Shown: in pieces, positions 1 through 7,830 of the stretch
How the letters are laid out: each line of letters begins with the position of its first letter
How positions within the stretch are numbered: the stretch's first letter is position 1
Source of the DNA: Bacteroidota bacterium
GTDB taxonomy: Bacteria; Bacteroidota; Bacteroidia; Flavobacteriales_D; Crocinitomicaceae
Direction of reading: 5' to 3'
Assembly (NCBI GenBank): GCA_018825925.1
Contig: JAHKAT010000337.1
Location: forward strand, 1 to 16,304
Length of the DNA stretch: 16,304 bases
The notes under the pieces: generated by a model
What the model saw: only the letters and a program-made list of their open reading frames with translations
The model's database searches: none
Told to the model about the DNA's origin: nothing
Position numbers and translations under genes: made by a program

Positions 1-99
1 CAACTTCTGATATCAGTGTGATTAAAATTTTCGAGTCGGTTTTATTTTAACAGGAGTGCTAACTATAAGATAACTACACCTGCAAAAAAAATCTTATCC

Positions 100-441
100 A
101 TGGAATTAAAATTTGAAGACTTACCAGATGCAATTGCTCAATTGATTGAGCAGAATAATCTTATTTTAAAATCAATACAAGAAGCTAGTTTTTCAAAAAG
201 GGACAATGAGGAGATATTGACGCTAAGCAGAATTTGTGAGCTACTGGAGCTGAAAAGACAGACCATCTATAGTTATGTGTCTAAAAAACAGATCCCATAT
301 CATAAGAAGGGTGGTAAACTTTACTTTTTCAAAAAAGAAATTGCCGACTGGATAGAGACTGAAAACAAAGTCAGATTAGCGGATGGAATTAGGTTTAATG
401 CCAAAAGGAAATTTGAAAATCGAAAATTCAAGAAGCTTTGA
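100..441 (+). CDS. Helix-turn-helix (excisionase / MerR-like, HTH_17 type) DNA-binding protein
   Basis: This 113-residue protein has a short amphipathic N-terminal helix (about residues 8-30), then a winged-helix HTH of the HTH_17/excisionase type (about 39-88). Its hallmarks are LTLSRICELL, the recognition-helix region QTIYSYVSKKQIPY, a KLYFFKKEI wing and a closing DWIE. The C-terminal tail (90-113) is strongly basic and probably adds DNA contact. Proteins of this layout are common in Bacteroidota integrative and mobilizable elements, where they act as excisionases or small regulators beside integrase or mobilization genes. No integrase is visible, but the gene lies at the window's left edge and about 140 bp beyond the 3' end of tRNA-Asn, a typical integration position. 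The ATG at 100 is the only sensible start; no clear ribosome-binding site or TAnnTTTG box precedes it. The family call is firm; the role is inference. Confidence 0.8.
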   Translation: MELKFEDLPDAIAQLIEQNNLILKSIQEASFSKRDNEEILTLSRICELLELKRQTIYSYVSKKQIPYHKKGGKLYFFKKEIADWIETENKVRLADGIRFNAKRKFENRKFKKL

Positions 442-540
442 GTATTGTTAGCCAGTAACCTATTGATTATTAGTTGAAAGAGTTGTTGAAAATCTGTTTA
501 TCGACTTCAGATTTAATATTTTGCAAATTTTTTGCAAATA

Positions 541-575
541 AAAAAGCCACTTACAATTTCTAATCGTAAGTGGCT
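541..575 (-). terminator. Intrinsic terminator of tRNA-Asn
   Basis: A perfect 9-bp inverted repeat, GCCACTTAC (546-554) and GTAAGTGGC (566-574), encloses an 11-nt loop. Read on the minus strand the stem is followed at once by TTTTT and more T-rich sequence. It begins 10 nt after the mature 3' end of the tRNA, so it fits a Rho-independent terminator for that transcript. The plus-strand side has no comparable T-run, so it is not expected to terminate the HTH gene efficiently. Confidence 0.85.
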
Positions 576-584
576 GATTATCAG

Positions 585-658
585 CTCCTCCTCAAGGACT
601 TGAACCTTGGACCCTCTGATTAACAGTCAGATGCTCTAACCAACTGAGCTAAGGAAGA
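585..658 (-). tRNA. tRNA-Asn (anticodon GTT)
   Basis: On the minus strand a full 74-nt cloverleaf can be folded by eye. The acceptor stem TCTTCCT pairs with AGGAGGA (one T-G wobble), followed by discriminator G. The D arm is GCTC/GAGC with AGTTGGTTA in the loop. The anticodon stem TCTGA/TCAGA carries the loop CTGTTAA, giving anticodon GTT. The variable loop is GGGTC. The T arm CAAGG/CCTTG carries TTCAAGT. The 3' CCA is not encoded (GCT follows the AGGAGGA arm), so it must be added enzymatically. The gene lies downstream of ssb on the same strand but has its own promoter box (688-695) and terminator (541-575). Confidence 0.97.
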
Positions 659-687
659 ATTTTCGCCTCTGTTTCCAAAAGCGAATG

Positions 688-695
688 CAAATATA
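688..695 (-). promoter_or_regulatory. Bacteroidota -7 box (TATATTTG) for tRNA-Asn
   Basis: On the minus strand TATATTTG matches the Bacteroidota sigma-A -7 consensus TAnnTTTG exactly. It lies 29 nt upstream of the mature tRNA 5' end, which implies a leader of about 25 nt to be removed by RNase P. No convincing -33 TTG element was found at the usual 19-21 nt spacing. Confidence 0.6.
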
Positions 696-736
696 GTGAA
701 AGATTTATTTCCCGAAAAAAAAACTCCTAAATTTTT

Positions 737-1156
737 TTAATACAAATCCACATCATCTATGAAAGATGTTTCATCCCTCTCGTTTTCAACGATTTGCTCT
801 TCGTCATCCAATCGGTCAGAATGACGCAAAATATTTACATTTTCAACAGTAAGGCGAATTTCTGCTTGTAAGGAGCCGTTTTCCCCCGTGCTTGCGCGTG
901 CTACAGGCGTACCGATGACCTCAACAAGTGTTCCTTTTTTCAAGAATTTCAACAAATCAAAATTAGAATTGGGTTTTTTCCATATGGTACAATTCACCCA
1001 AGTTGTTTTGGTTTTGGATTCTCCAGTTTTTTTATCCTTCCAGTTTTTATTGTGGGCTACGGAAAATTGTATGGCACTTACGCCATTTTCTAAATGCCTC
1101 AAGGTTGCATCTTTACCAATGTTTCCAATGAGTCTAGTCTCAAATACAGTAGCCAT
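737..1156 (-). CDS. ssb: Single-stranded DNA-binding protein (SSB)
   Basis: This 139-residue protein binds single-stranded DNA during replication, repair and recombination, normally as a homotetramer. The OB fold spans about residues 1-112: the start MATVFETRLIGNIGKDATLR, the core strand AIQFSVAHN, aromatic DNA-contact residues W39, W53 and W59, and LVEVIGTPVA all fit the bacterial SSB family. An acidic tail follows (about 115-139). The family usually ends in a DDDIPF-like tip that docks partner proteins; here the end is DDVDLY, which keeps the acidic residues but lacks proline and ends in tyrosine. The short tail and altered tip raise the possibility of a second, accessory SSB rather than the replicative one. 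The ATG at 1156 is preceded by a bulged hairpin that ends 3 nt before it (1160-1212). The upstream gene on the same strand ends 92 bp away. Confidence 0.93.
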   Translation of the reverse strand: MATVFETRLIGNIGKDATLRHLENGVSAIQFSVAHNKNWKDKKTGESKTKTTWVNCTIWKKPNSNFDLLKFLKKGTLVEVIGTPVARASTGENGSLQAEIRLTVENVNILRHSDRLDDEEQIVENERDETSFIDDVDLY

Positions 1157-1159
1157 AAT

Positions 1160-1212
1160 GTTAGATTTTAGTGAAGGTGATTAAAAAATGTTCATTCTTT
1201 CACTAATCTAAC
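1160..1212 (-). promoter_or_regulatory. Inverted repeat / mRNA hairpin immediately upstream of ssb
   Basis: Arms GTTAGATT-TT-AGTGAA (1160-1175) and TTCACTAATCTAAC (1199-1212) form a 14-bp stem with one 2-nt bulge and a loop of about 23 nt. On the minus-strand transcript the 3' arm ends 3 nt before the ssb AUG. No T-run follows, so it does not look like a terminator for the upstream gene. It could mask translation initiation or serve as a protein-binding operator; the role is inference, the repeat itself is directly visible. Confidence 0.55.
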
Positions 1213-1248
1213 GAATAATTACTAATAATGGTAACTCTAAATCGAAAA

Positions 1249-2508
1249 TTAATCGTTTTTCTCTAGTTCATTATCCCTAAAGGCTGAAGGGATTAGGTCT
1301 GGTAATACCTTTAGGATTAAAGGCAACAGAAGTGCTCCTCCGGGCAACATGAAAATAGCCAAGGCTGGCATTGATTTTATGATATCTAAAAACTGTGTTC
1401 GAACCATCTCTTTCTCCTCCTTGCTAAGCTCCTCTCGTGTTGATTTGGAAATCAAAGAAACCAACTCTTTACTTTCTTTTAATTCCTTGGCCAGCTTGTC
1501 TTTATTTCGGCCTAAAACTTTAATCCAACGTCTGGTAAGGTTCCCATACATTTTTTCGTAATTCGAACGATTGTTCAAAAATTCAAGTTGATTGGAATGC
1601 TGGAGAACAAAATTGTCTATCAGTGCTAAAGCTATATTTGATTCTTTTTTTGGCAATCCTAAATAATTGCACAATTCATCAAAAAACTCATCCTCAGTTG
1701 CTTGCCACGATTCACTCGCGAAAAGCATGAGTGCAGAAACATCCATTAAATATCTTCTGTACAGCCAACTTCTATTGTGCAGCTCTGGCAAGTCTTGAAA
1801 TTTAGACCCTTTTTCAAAATCTATGCGAAGTAGGTCTTTATCCGTCTCACTTAAACCGGAGGAAAACAGAAAAGTATCAAACATCGTTTTCTCGTTCTCT
1901 TGAATTTCTCCATCTGAATTGGCAACAACGGCTAAAACTTTTAAAGTATTGAAGGCAAAATCTCTATAATTAGAAAAAACATCTTGTCTGTTTTTCAAAT
2001 ATTCTCGAAACAGAATGACGTCCAAGTATATAAAGGTATTGGACAAGTAGCTCAACCAATAATTTCCTTCAAAAATACTGGCCGCTTTAACTTCCAGGCG
2101 ACTTGAGAAAACTTTCTCCAATCTAGATTCTTTGCTTTCTTTTTTAAACAAGCTAAAAATTCCTACCAAGGTTTTGGCATTGTGATTGGCATAAAAATCA
2201 ACCAAAGCAGCTATAAATAATTCTTTGCTATTCGAAGTCCAACCTCGCTCTTGTTCGTAGATCAACAAGAAGCTTTCGAATAATTGGACCTTTAATTTTT
2301 CAGGAGAAGTCCATTTTTTCGTTTCCAAATGCTTTGCAAAAATCAAATCTGCTGGGAAACCAAAGACAATTCCTGATTTCAACAATTCGTAATGAGCACC
2401 TTCTCTATGATTCAATTCAACAGTCGATGGGACTTTTAAATTGATTTTTTGGTTCTCAATTAAATCAAAATATTTATTTATCCAACCTTTGGATCCTGGC
2501 GAAAGCAT
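1249..2508 (-). CDS. LETM1-related (TerB-like plus LETM1-like C-terminus) protein
   Basis: The protein has 419 residues and no signal peptide. Residues 1-180 are helical and of unknown function. A TerB-like four-helix region begins near 185, with the motif VVANSDGEIQENE (D199, E201) typical of TerB/DjlA-type calcium- or metal-binding loops. A related acidic stretch lies near 268-285 (SWQATEDEFFDEL). The C-terminus (about 380-412) has a Pro/Leu-rich hydrophobic segment, MLPGGALLLPLILKVLPDLI, resembling the LETM1 core that in mitochondria is linked to K+/H+ exchange. NCBI groups similar Bacteroidota proteins as LETM1-related biofilm-associated proteins; I recall that name and did not search it. 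A TAATTTTG box ends 4 nt before the ATG, so it has its own promoter although the lamin-tail gene ends only 35 bp upstream. The biochemical function is unknown; a membrane-associated role is inferred from the C-terminal segment. Confidence 0.75.
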   Translation of the reverse strand: MLSPGSKGWINKYFDLIENQKINLKVPSTVELNHREGAHYELLKSGIVFGFPADLIFAKHLETKKWTSPEKLKVQLFESFLLIYEQERGWTSNSKELFIAALVDFYANHNAKTLVGIFSLFKKESKESRLEKVFSSRLEVKAASIFEGNYWLSYLSNTFIYLDVILFREYLKNRQDVFSNYRDFAFNTLKVLAVVANSDGEIQENEKTMFDTFLFSSGLSETDKDLLRIDFEKGSKFQDLPELHNRSWLYRRYLMDVSALMLFASESWQATEDEFFDELCNYLGLPKKESNIALALIDNFVLQHSNQLEFLNNRSNYEKMYGNLTRRWIKVLGRNKDKLAKELKESKELVSLISKSTREELSKEEKEMVRTQFLDIIKSMPALAIFMLPGGALLLPLILKVLPDLIPSAFRDNELEKND

Positions 2509-2512
2509 ATTG

Positions 2513-2520
2513 CAAAATTA
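2513..2520 (-). promoter_or_regulatory. -7 box (TAATTTTG) 4 nt before the LETM1-like gene start
   Basis: The minus-strand sequence TAATTTTG matches TAnnTTTG exactly and is followed by CAAT and then the ATG. Transcription starting about 5 nt after the box would begin at or next to the start codon, giving a leaderless mRNA. No -33 element is evident. Confidence 0.55.
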
Positions 2521-2543
2521 GTTCAAAAAATGAATAGATACGG

Positions 2544-5114
2544 TTAAATTTTTCCAGCTACTACAATGGCTTTTTTAACAGAAAAAATATTTTCACCATT
2601 TAAAGAAAAACCTTGCGCCAACAGCACATACTGGCCTATGCTTGCCTTCAAACCATCTTCATTTAGTCCGTCCCAAACAAAAGTGCCCGATTCACCCACC
2701 AATTCATTGTTTTTTAACAAGCGTACTTTTCGCCCCAACTGATCGTAAATACCCACCGTCAATAAGGTTTCGTTTGCCATTAGTTGATAATTCACCACTA
2801 AAACATCTTCATAACCATCATTGTCTGGCGAAACAACAAGGTTTGGTATATCGAACTCTCCTTTTGGTTCATACCCAATTCGTTGTGAGTTTTTAAGTCC
2901 CGGTGTACCAAACCCACTACTTTCTGACGCGGTATGCCAATTATCTGCCGTATTTGAAATTACATCGACACTCAGACGCTCCAGTGCTTTGCCATCCTTA
3001 GAATCTAAAAGTCCAAAGTGCCATTCGTCAGAATAAGACACTCGATCTAATATTTGCGCGCCATTTGCTAAAATAACCGTACTCGAATCGTTATTATAAC
3101 TCGGCAAATCTACTTGCACAAAACGGCCTTTTAAATGAGACATGTATTGATTCTGAACTTGGGTACTGTCTTTTGTAAAAACGACATAGTCAAAGGGGCG
3201 AATGTGAAAGCTCGTGTTCAATCCTGCATTTAGCTGAATCGTGTCGGCTACAATCCTGCCCAAACGAAGATTAACGGTCGATATCAATTTATTGGTTTTG
3301 TTAAACACCTCTATATAATCGGAACCACCAGTTAAAGGATCGAATAAAATTTCATTTATCACTAAATCTCCTGGTAGAGCTTCTTCTGCTAAAACAAACT
3401 TGCCTTGTACTATTCCCGAATTTTGAGAGCAATCCTCTATGCCCATTATGCGCAATTCATACACTTGAGAGGGAACAATATTGTTGGAGAAAAGCATTGT
3501 TGAACTATCAGAAAATTTAGCGCCAATATATTGATTTTCAATACTAATAAATGGTTCTATTTCAACTGTTGCATTCATCCATTTTAAAGAGTCAATTGGT
3601 TCATTAAAAATCAATTGAATCCCATCTTTCCCCAAAATTGATATGCTCAATAATGTTGGAGAAATCGTGTCTGGTAGGGCTGAAAAAACACTGTTTTGAG
3701 ACTTGGGAGTTCCACCACTCTGATCCGTAGAGGCCATCCAATTAGTGGGTGAGTTGCAAGGTAAGAAAGGATTAATGCGCTCCAAGCTATAACCCCCATT
3801 TTTTTTGGTTTCACTGAGGTACCACGCATCTGTATAGCTGATTTTATCGAGAACAAGTCCTGAACTGTCCGTCAAAACTATATCATCCTTGGAGTTATTT
3901 AAACTAGGAAATGAAGTAACACCAATTCCTGTCGGATAGCCAGACAAAGAAGAAGTTGCCACCAAAAGTAGATATTCACCCGGCCCAATAATAGTGGCGT
4001 CAATTGTACCAAATCCACTCGCATCGCCAATTTTCCATTTTTTTGTGTCGAAATATTTCCCTGATCGATTATAAATTTCAATGAATTCAAAATCAGGTAA
4101 ACCAACGGCAGGAGAAGGATCCGCCATAAATTCATTGATAATCACATCTCCAAACTCAGGAATTTCCGAGACAAAATAGGTAAAAGAAGCCGTCTGAATG
4201 GTGGTATCATTACCCTTTAAATCAGCCATGTTGTTCGCAAACAAAGTATAGGTATTCCCGTTTTGCATAGGAAAAGAAACCGTTAAATCAACCACCTTTG
4301 GATTTTGAGCATTTACTACAGCACTAGTTATCGTTTGAAAAGGTTGCAAATCGTAATTACTTACGTTCTGGGCGACCAAGAGATCTACAGGCTCATTAAA
4401 ACTGGCCTTTAGCTTTACCTCATCCACAAAATCGACCGAAAGAAGAATAGGTGCCGCTTCATCTACTATCTCTGGTCCCACATAAATATCATCTAAATAA
4501 AACTTGCTTGCATTTGAAGCCGTGTAGGTACATTGCCAAACGATGTGAGTTCCAACCAAATTACTCCCATCATTGGACGTTTGGTGCAAGGTATAATTTT
4601 CATTTCCCGTTTCGTCTGTAAAAAGCGACCAATCTCCATTTGCTTGGTGTGTTACTTTAATTCGATAGTGAAAACTTGCTGCAATAGCGCCTGTTACACC
4701 AGAACATAATTGAGTTGAAACCCCATTGAATTGTTTAAATAAACGCACTGCATCCGTAGCGCCTGCTTCACCCAACTGTATATAATACCCATCCGGATTA
4801 CCAGTTGGAACTGAATGGTTTGCCGTTAAATAAAACCGTCCATAATTACTTGCAGAAGGCGCAAATGTTTGGCGAACGCGGAAACTCCATTCTATTTTAT
4901 CCAAATCAATTAACCCGTGTGGCATGGACAAATAAGAAGTCGCCGAAATCGATTGGTTGGTTTGCAATTCATTCGAAGCATTCACCACAAAATCAGCACT
5001 TGTTCCTTGCCATACTGGAGAACTTGTAAAATCACCATCTGTGAAATTTTCTCGTACTTGTGTTAAACATTTAACAAATGGTGAAAATGTGATCAAAAAA
5101 ATGAGTAGTCGCAT
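2544..5114 (-). CDS. Secreted multidomain lamin-tail-domain (LTD) protein
   Basis: This 856-residue protein starts with a signal peptide (MRLLIFLITFSPF, cleavage likely around residues 16-19). By inspection the order is: a jelly-roll or LamG-like domain (about 20-215), a bacterial Ig-like domain with the ASFNEPVD motif (about 218-315), lamin-tail domain 1 beginning VIINEFMADPSP (about 321-455), a second Ig-like domain with LIFNEPID (about 483-577), lamin-tail domain 2 beginning LVINEILFDPLTGG (about 582-740), and a C-terminal beta domain with SPDNDGYEDVL and GIYDQLGRKVRLL (about 755-856). The last resembles a FlgD-like Ig/CTD fold and may be the T9SS export signal, though it is not a textbook type A domain. 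LTD domains in surface proteins often accompany nucleic-acid or carbohydrate binding; no catalytic domain is seen, so adhesion or envelope structure is the likeliest role. It diverges from asd across 62 bp. Confidence 0.85.
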   Translation of the reverse strand: MRLLIFLITFSPFVKCLTQVRENFTDGDFTSSPVWQGTSADFVVNASNELQTNQSISATSYLSMPHGLIDLDKIEWSFRVRQTFAPSASNYGRFYLTANHSVPTGNPDGYYIQLGEAGATDAVRLFKQFNGVSTQLCSGVTGAIAASFHYRIKVTHQANGDWSLFTDETGNENYTLHQTSNDGSNLVGTHIVWQCTYTASNASKFYLDDIYVGPEIVDEAAPILLSVDFVDEVKLKASFNEPVDLLVAQNVSNYDLQPFQTITSAVVNAQNPKVVDLTVSFPMQNGNTYTLFANNMADLKGNDTTIQTASFTYFVSEIPEFGDVIINEFMADPSPAVGLPDFEFIEIYNRSGKYFDTKKWKIGDASGFGTIDATIIGPGEYLLLVATSSLSGYPTGIGVTSFPSLNNSKDDIVLTDSSGLVLDKISYTDAWYLSETKKNGGYSLERINPFLPCNSPTNWMASTDQSGGTPKSQNSVFSALPDTISPTLLSISILGKDGIQLIFNEPIDSLKWMNATVEIEPFISIENQYIGAKFSDSSTMLFSNNIVPSQVYELRIMGIEDCSQNSGIVQGKFVLAEEALPGDLVINEILFDPLTGGSDYIEVFNKTNKLISTVNLRLGRIVADTIQLNAGLNTSFHIRPFDYVVFTKDSTQVQNQYMSHLKGRFVQVDLPSYNNDSSTVILANGAQILDRVSYSDEWHFGLLDSKDGKALERLSVDVISNTADNWHTASESSGFGTPGLKNSQRIGYEPKGEFDIPNLVVSPDNDGYEDVLVVNYQLMANETLLTVGIYDQLGRKVRLLKNNELVGESGTFVWDGLNEDGLKASIGQYVLLAQGFSLNGENIFSVKKAIVVAGKI

Positions 5115-5143
5115 GTTTTCAATTTAAGGGTAAATAAATATAG

Positions 5144-5151
5144 TATTTTTG
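5144..5151 (+). promoter_or_regulatory. -7 box (TATTTTTG) upstream of asd
   Basis: TATTTTTG matches TAnnTTTG and lies 25 nt before the asd ATG, predicting a conventional 5' leader of about 20 nt. No clear -33 TTG was found. It lies in the 62-bp divergent region shared with the lamin-tail gene. Confidence 0.5.
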
Positions 5152-5176
5152 CACTAAAATTCACATTTAAGTTAAT

Positions 5177-6163
5177 ATGAAAGTAGCGGTTGTAGGTGCA
5201 ACAGGTATGGTGGGCCAAGTAATGTTGGAAGTTTTGAATGAACTACAATTTCCGATCACGGAATTAGTTCCGGTAGCCTCTGAGAAATCCATTGGAAAAG
5301 AGATTGAATACCAATCAAAGAAATATTCCATTGTTTCGATGCAAACCGCAATTGACAGTAAGTGTGATATTGCTATTTTTTCAGCTGGTGGAGATACGTC
5401 TTTAGAATGGGCGCCAAAATTTGCTGAAAAAGGCACGGTAGTCATCGACAATTCATCAGCATGGAGAATGGATCCAAGCAAAAAATTAATTATTCCTGAA
5501 ATCAATGGTGACTTGCTGACAGCGGAAGATAAAATTATTGCGAATCCGAATTGTTCGACGATCCAATTACTAATGGTACTCGCTCCTTTGCATCAAGCCT
5601 ATAACATCAAGCGTGTTGTTGTTTCCACGTATCAATCAATTACGGGTACGGGTGTAAAAGCGGTGCAACAAATGGAAAATGAGCGCAATAATCTTGCTGG
5701 TGAAAAAGCCTATGTTTACGAAATAGACAAAAACTGTATACCACATTGCGATAGCTTTACCGACAACGGTTATACCAAGGAGGAAATGAAGTTAACCAAT
5801 GAAACTAAGAAAATTTTAGATCCTTCCATTAAAGTCACTGCAACTGCCGTACGCGTGCCAGTTGTGGGCGGACATTCAGAATCAGTAAACATCGAGTTTG
5901 AAAACGCCTATGAACTTGCTGAGGTTCGTTCAATTTTAGCAAGCACTCCTGGCATCACTTTATACGACCAGCCAGAAAATAATATTTATCCTATGCCAAA
6001 AATGGCGCAAGGTAAAAACGATGTCTTTGTAGGAAGAATTAGACGTGACGAAAGTCAGGACAATACACTACAATGCTGGATCGTTGCAGATAATTTAAGA
6101 AAAGGCGCCGCTACGAATGCAGTTCAAATCGGTCAATTGCTTTTGGCCAAAGGATTGATATAG
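5177..6163 (+). CDS. asd: Aspartate-semialdehyde dehydrogenase
   Basis: The enzyme reduces L-aspartyl-4-phosphate to L-aspartate-4-semialdehyde with NADPH. This is the branch point to lysine/diaminopimelate (peptidoglycan), threonine, methionine and isoleucine, in the cytoplasm. The 328-residue length is normal for the short bacterial form. Visible features are the NADP-binding GATGMVGQ (residues 7-14), the nucleophile C126 in NPNCSTIQ, Q153 in the TYQSITGTG segment, substrate-binding R226, and the general acid/base H233 in GGHSESVNIEF. The start is well placed because the nucleotide-binding loop begins at residue 7. It is transcribed alone, divergent from the lamin-tail gene and convergent with flotillin (130-bp gap). 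Nothing looks truncated or unusual. Confidence 0.97.
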   Translation: MKVAVVGATGMVGQVMLEVLNELQFPITELVPVASEKSIGKEIEYQSKKYSIVSMQTAIDSKCDIAIFSAGGDTSLEWAPKFAEKGTVVIDNSSAWRMDPSKKLIIPEINGDLLTAEDKIIANPNCSTIQLLMVLAPLHQAYNIKRVVVSTYQSITGTGVKAVQQMENERNNLAGEKAYVYEIDKNCIPHCDSFTDNGYTKEEMKLTNETKKILDPSIKVTATAVRVPVVGGHSESVNIEFENAYELAEVRSILASTPGITLYDQPENNIYPMPKMAQGKNDVFVGRIRRDESQDNTLQCWIVADNLRKGAATNAVQIGQLLLAKGLI

Positions 6164-6293
6164 GTTGAGGCTTAGATAAAGAAGGTAACTGATTGACGTA
6201 TTGTGGCATGATTTATTAGAAACACAAGCATAACAGCGCTGTGCAACTGAATAGCTACAATCTTTATTCTCAATCTTTTAAGCTCAATGCTAT

Positions 6294-7826
6294 TTATTCG
6301 CTTTTAGGCGGTTTCGGATCTTTCGGTTTTTCCTCTTTTGCTTTATCGTTGGTCTCTTGTTGTTCGCCCAAGTACGATGGCAAATTCATTCCAGCAAGGT
6401 CAAACAAGTCTTTTAAAGGCGGAACCGATTTCATCATTCCCGAAACAAAATTGGCTGTAGAATTACTTCCAGAGTCACCATTTCCGGTATCCCAAACTGT
6501 CACCTTGTCAATTTTAATATTCTTAACGGCTTCCACTTGCGTGCGAACCAATTCAGGTAATTTTTCGATCAGCAACAACTGGAATGCCTTGGTTGGATCG
6601 CCGCCGGCAGCGCTTACAACATCTTTGTAACCTTGTGCTTGTTTGGTTAATATCTCAAACAAACCATTCGCTTCCGCTTCCATTTTTGCAAATATTGCAT
6701 CCGCTTCACCTTTCGCTTGCTCTCTTGTTTTTTCCGCCTCTGCTTGTGCTTCAATAATTGCACGTTGTTTTGCGATTTCTGCTGGAATTACCACATTCGC
6801 TATTTGCGTTGAGCGCTCTCTTTCTGCTCTTGCTTGTTCCGATTTTTGTTCTGCTACATAAGCTTCCTCCAAAGCTCGAGCCGATTGTACTTTCTCTGAC
6901 GCCAATGCCGTTCGCATTGCCTCTGCTTCTCGCTCTCTACGCAAGGCTTCTGATTGTGCAATGGCAATTCGCGCCTCATTTTCACCCTTGATTGCTATCG
7001 CATTCGCCTCTGATGTCTTAACACGTGTATCTCTTTCTGCCTCTGCCTTTCCAATCGCCTCATCCTTAAATGCTGCAGCGATACTCACTTCTCTATCTTT
7101 TTGCGTGATGGCAATTTTAACGTCGCGATCTCTGTGTGTTTCCGCAATCTGTGTATCTTTTTCTCTATCAGCCAAAGCCTTACCAGTTTCTCCAATTTTC
7201 TCTTGTTCGGCCACCGAAACTTTCGCCTCATTAATCGCTTTTGCTGCCGCTTCTTTCCCTAAAGCTTCAATGTAACCAGACTCATCCTTAATATCTGTAA
7301 CATTGACATTGATCAATTTTAAACCAATTTTCTTTAACTCGCTATCGACATTTTTCGATATGTTTTCCAAAAATTTATCGCGGTCTGAATTGATTTCTTC
7401 GATCATCATCGTAGCGATAACCAAACGCAATTGACCGAACAAAATATCTTTTGACAATTCTTGAATTTGCTCATAACTTAAGCCTAACAAACGCTCAGCT
7501 GCCGTATTCATATTGTCAGCTTCAGTTGAAATTGCAATGGTAAAACGACAAGGCACGTCTACTCGAATGTTTTGTCTACTCAAGGCATTGGTTAAGTTGG
7601 CCTCAATGGACAATGGTTTTAAATCCAAAAAAGCATAATCTTGTATCACTGGCCAAATAAACGCACCACCTCCATGAATACATTTTGCTGACGTTCCACC
7701 TGTTCTACCATAAACAACTAATATTTTGTCAGAAGGACATCGTTTGTATCTTGAAACTAGAGCAGTAATTGTAACAAACAATACTACCGCGCCGATGGCG
7801 ATAAATGCAATTGGGGTCATGACCAT
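6294..7826 (-). CDS. Flotillin family (SPFH domain) protein
   Basis: This 510-residue membrane scaffold probably organises ordered lipid domains at the inner membrane. An N-terminal membrane segment (about 4-24) is followed by an SPFH/band-7 domain (about 30-190), a long Ala/Glu/Lys/Arg-rich coiled coil (about 190-385) with repeated EAxA/AEAE heptad-like units, and a C-terminal flotillin region (about 386-490) with an acidic/Lys/Pro-rich tail (EEKPKDPKPPKSE). The order and length match the bacterial FloT/YuaG/YqiK class. It starts 4 nt after the stop of the NfeD-like gene, the conserved NfeD-flotillin operon arrangement seen for B. subtilis yuaF-floT. A second ATG two codons downstream (7820) could also be used; both are preceded by an A-rich tract rather than a Shine-Dalgarno sequence. 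The long open frames antisense to the coiled coil are compositional shadows. Confidence 0.93.
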   Translation of the reverse strand: MVMTPIAFIAIGAVVLFVTITALVSRYKRCPSDKILVVYGRTGGTSAKCIHGGGAFIWPVIQDYAFLDLKPLSIEANLTNALSRQNIRVDVPCRFTIAISTEADNMNTAAERLLGLSYEQIQELSKDILFGQLRLVIATMMIEEINSDRDKFLENISKNVDSELKKIGLKLINVNVTDIKDESGYIEALGKEAAAKAINEAKVSVAEQEKIGETGKALADREKDTQIAETHRDRDVKIAITQKDREVSIAAAFKDEAIGKAEAERDTRVKTSEANAIAIKGENEARIAIAQSEALRREREAEAMRTALASEKVQSARALEEAYVAEQKSEQARAERERSTQIANVVIPAEIAKQRAIIEAQAEAEKTREQAKGEADAIFAKMEAEANGLFEILTKQAQGYKDVVSAAGGDPTKAFQLLLIEKLPELVRTQVEAVKNIKIDKVTVWDTGNGDSGSNSTANFVSGMMKSVPPLKDLFDLAGMNLPSYLGEQQETNDKAKEEKPKDPKPPKSE

Positions 7827-7830
7827 TTTT

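Noticed and set aside
518..540. Direct repeat TTTTGCAAA (two copies) between the HTH gene and the tRNA terminator
   Set aside because: Short, AT-rich and only two copies; no link to an att site or iteron array can be shown.
6233..6242. 10-bp palindrome ACAGCGCTGT between asd and flotillin
   Set aside because: It has no loop and no following T-run on either strand, so it is not a convincing terminator; a single short palindrome is expected by chance.
6643..7275. Several long open frames antisense to the flotillin coiled coil
   Set aside because: They arise from the biased Ala/Glu/Lys/Arg codons of the coiled coil; their Ser/Ala/Phe-rich translations match no family, and flotillin on the other strand is certain.
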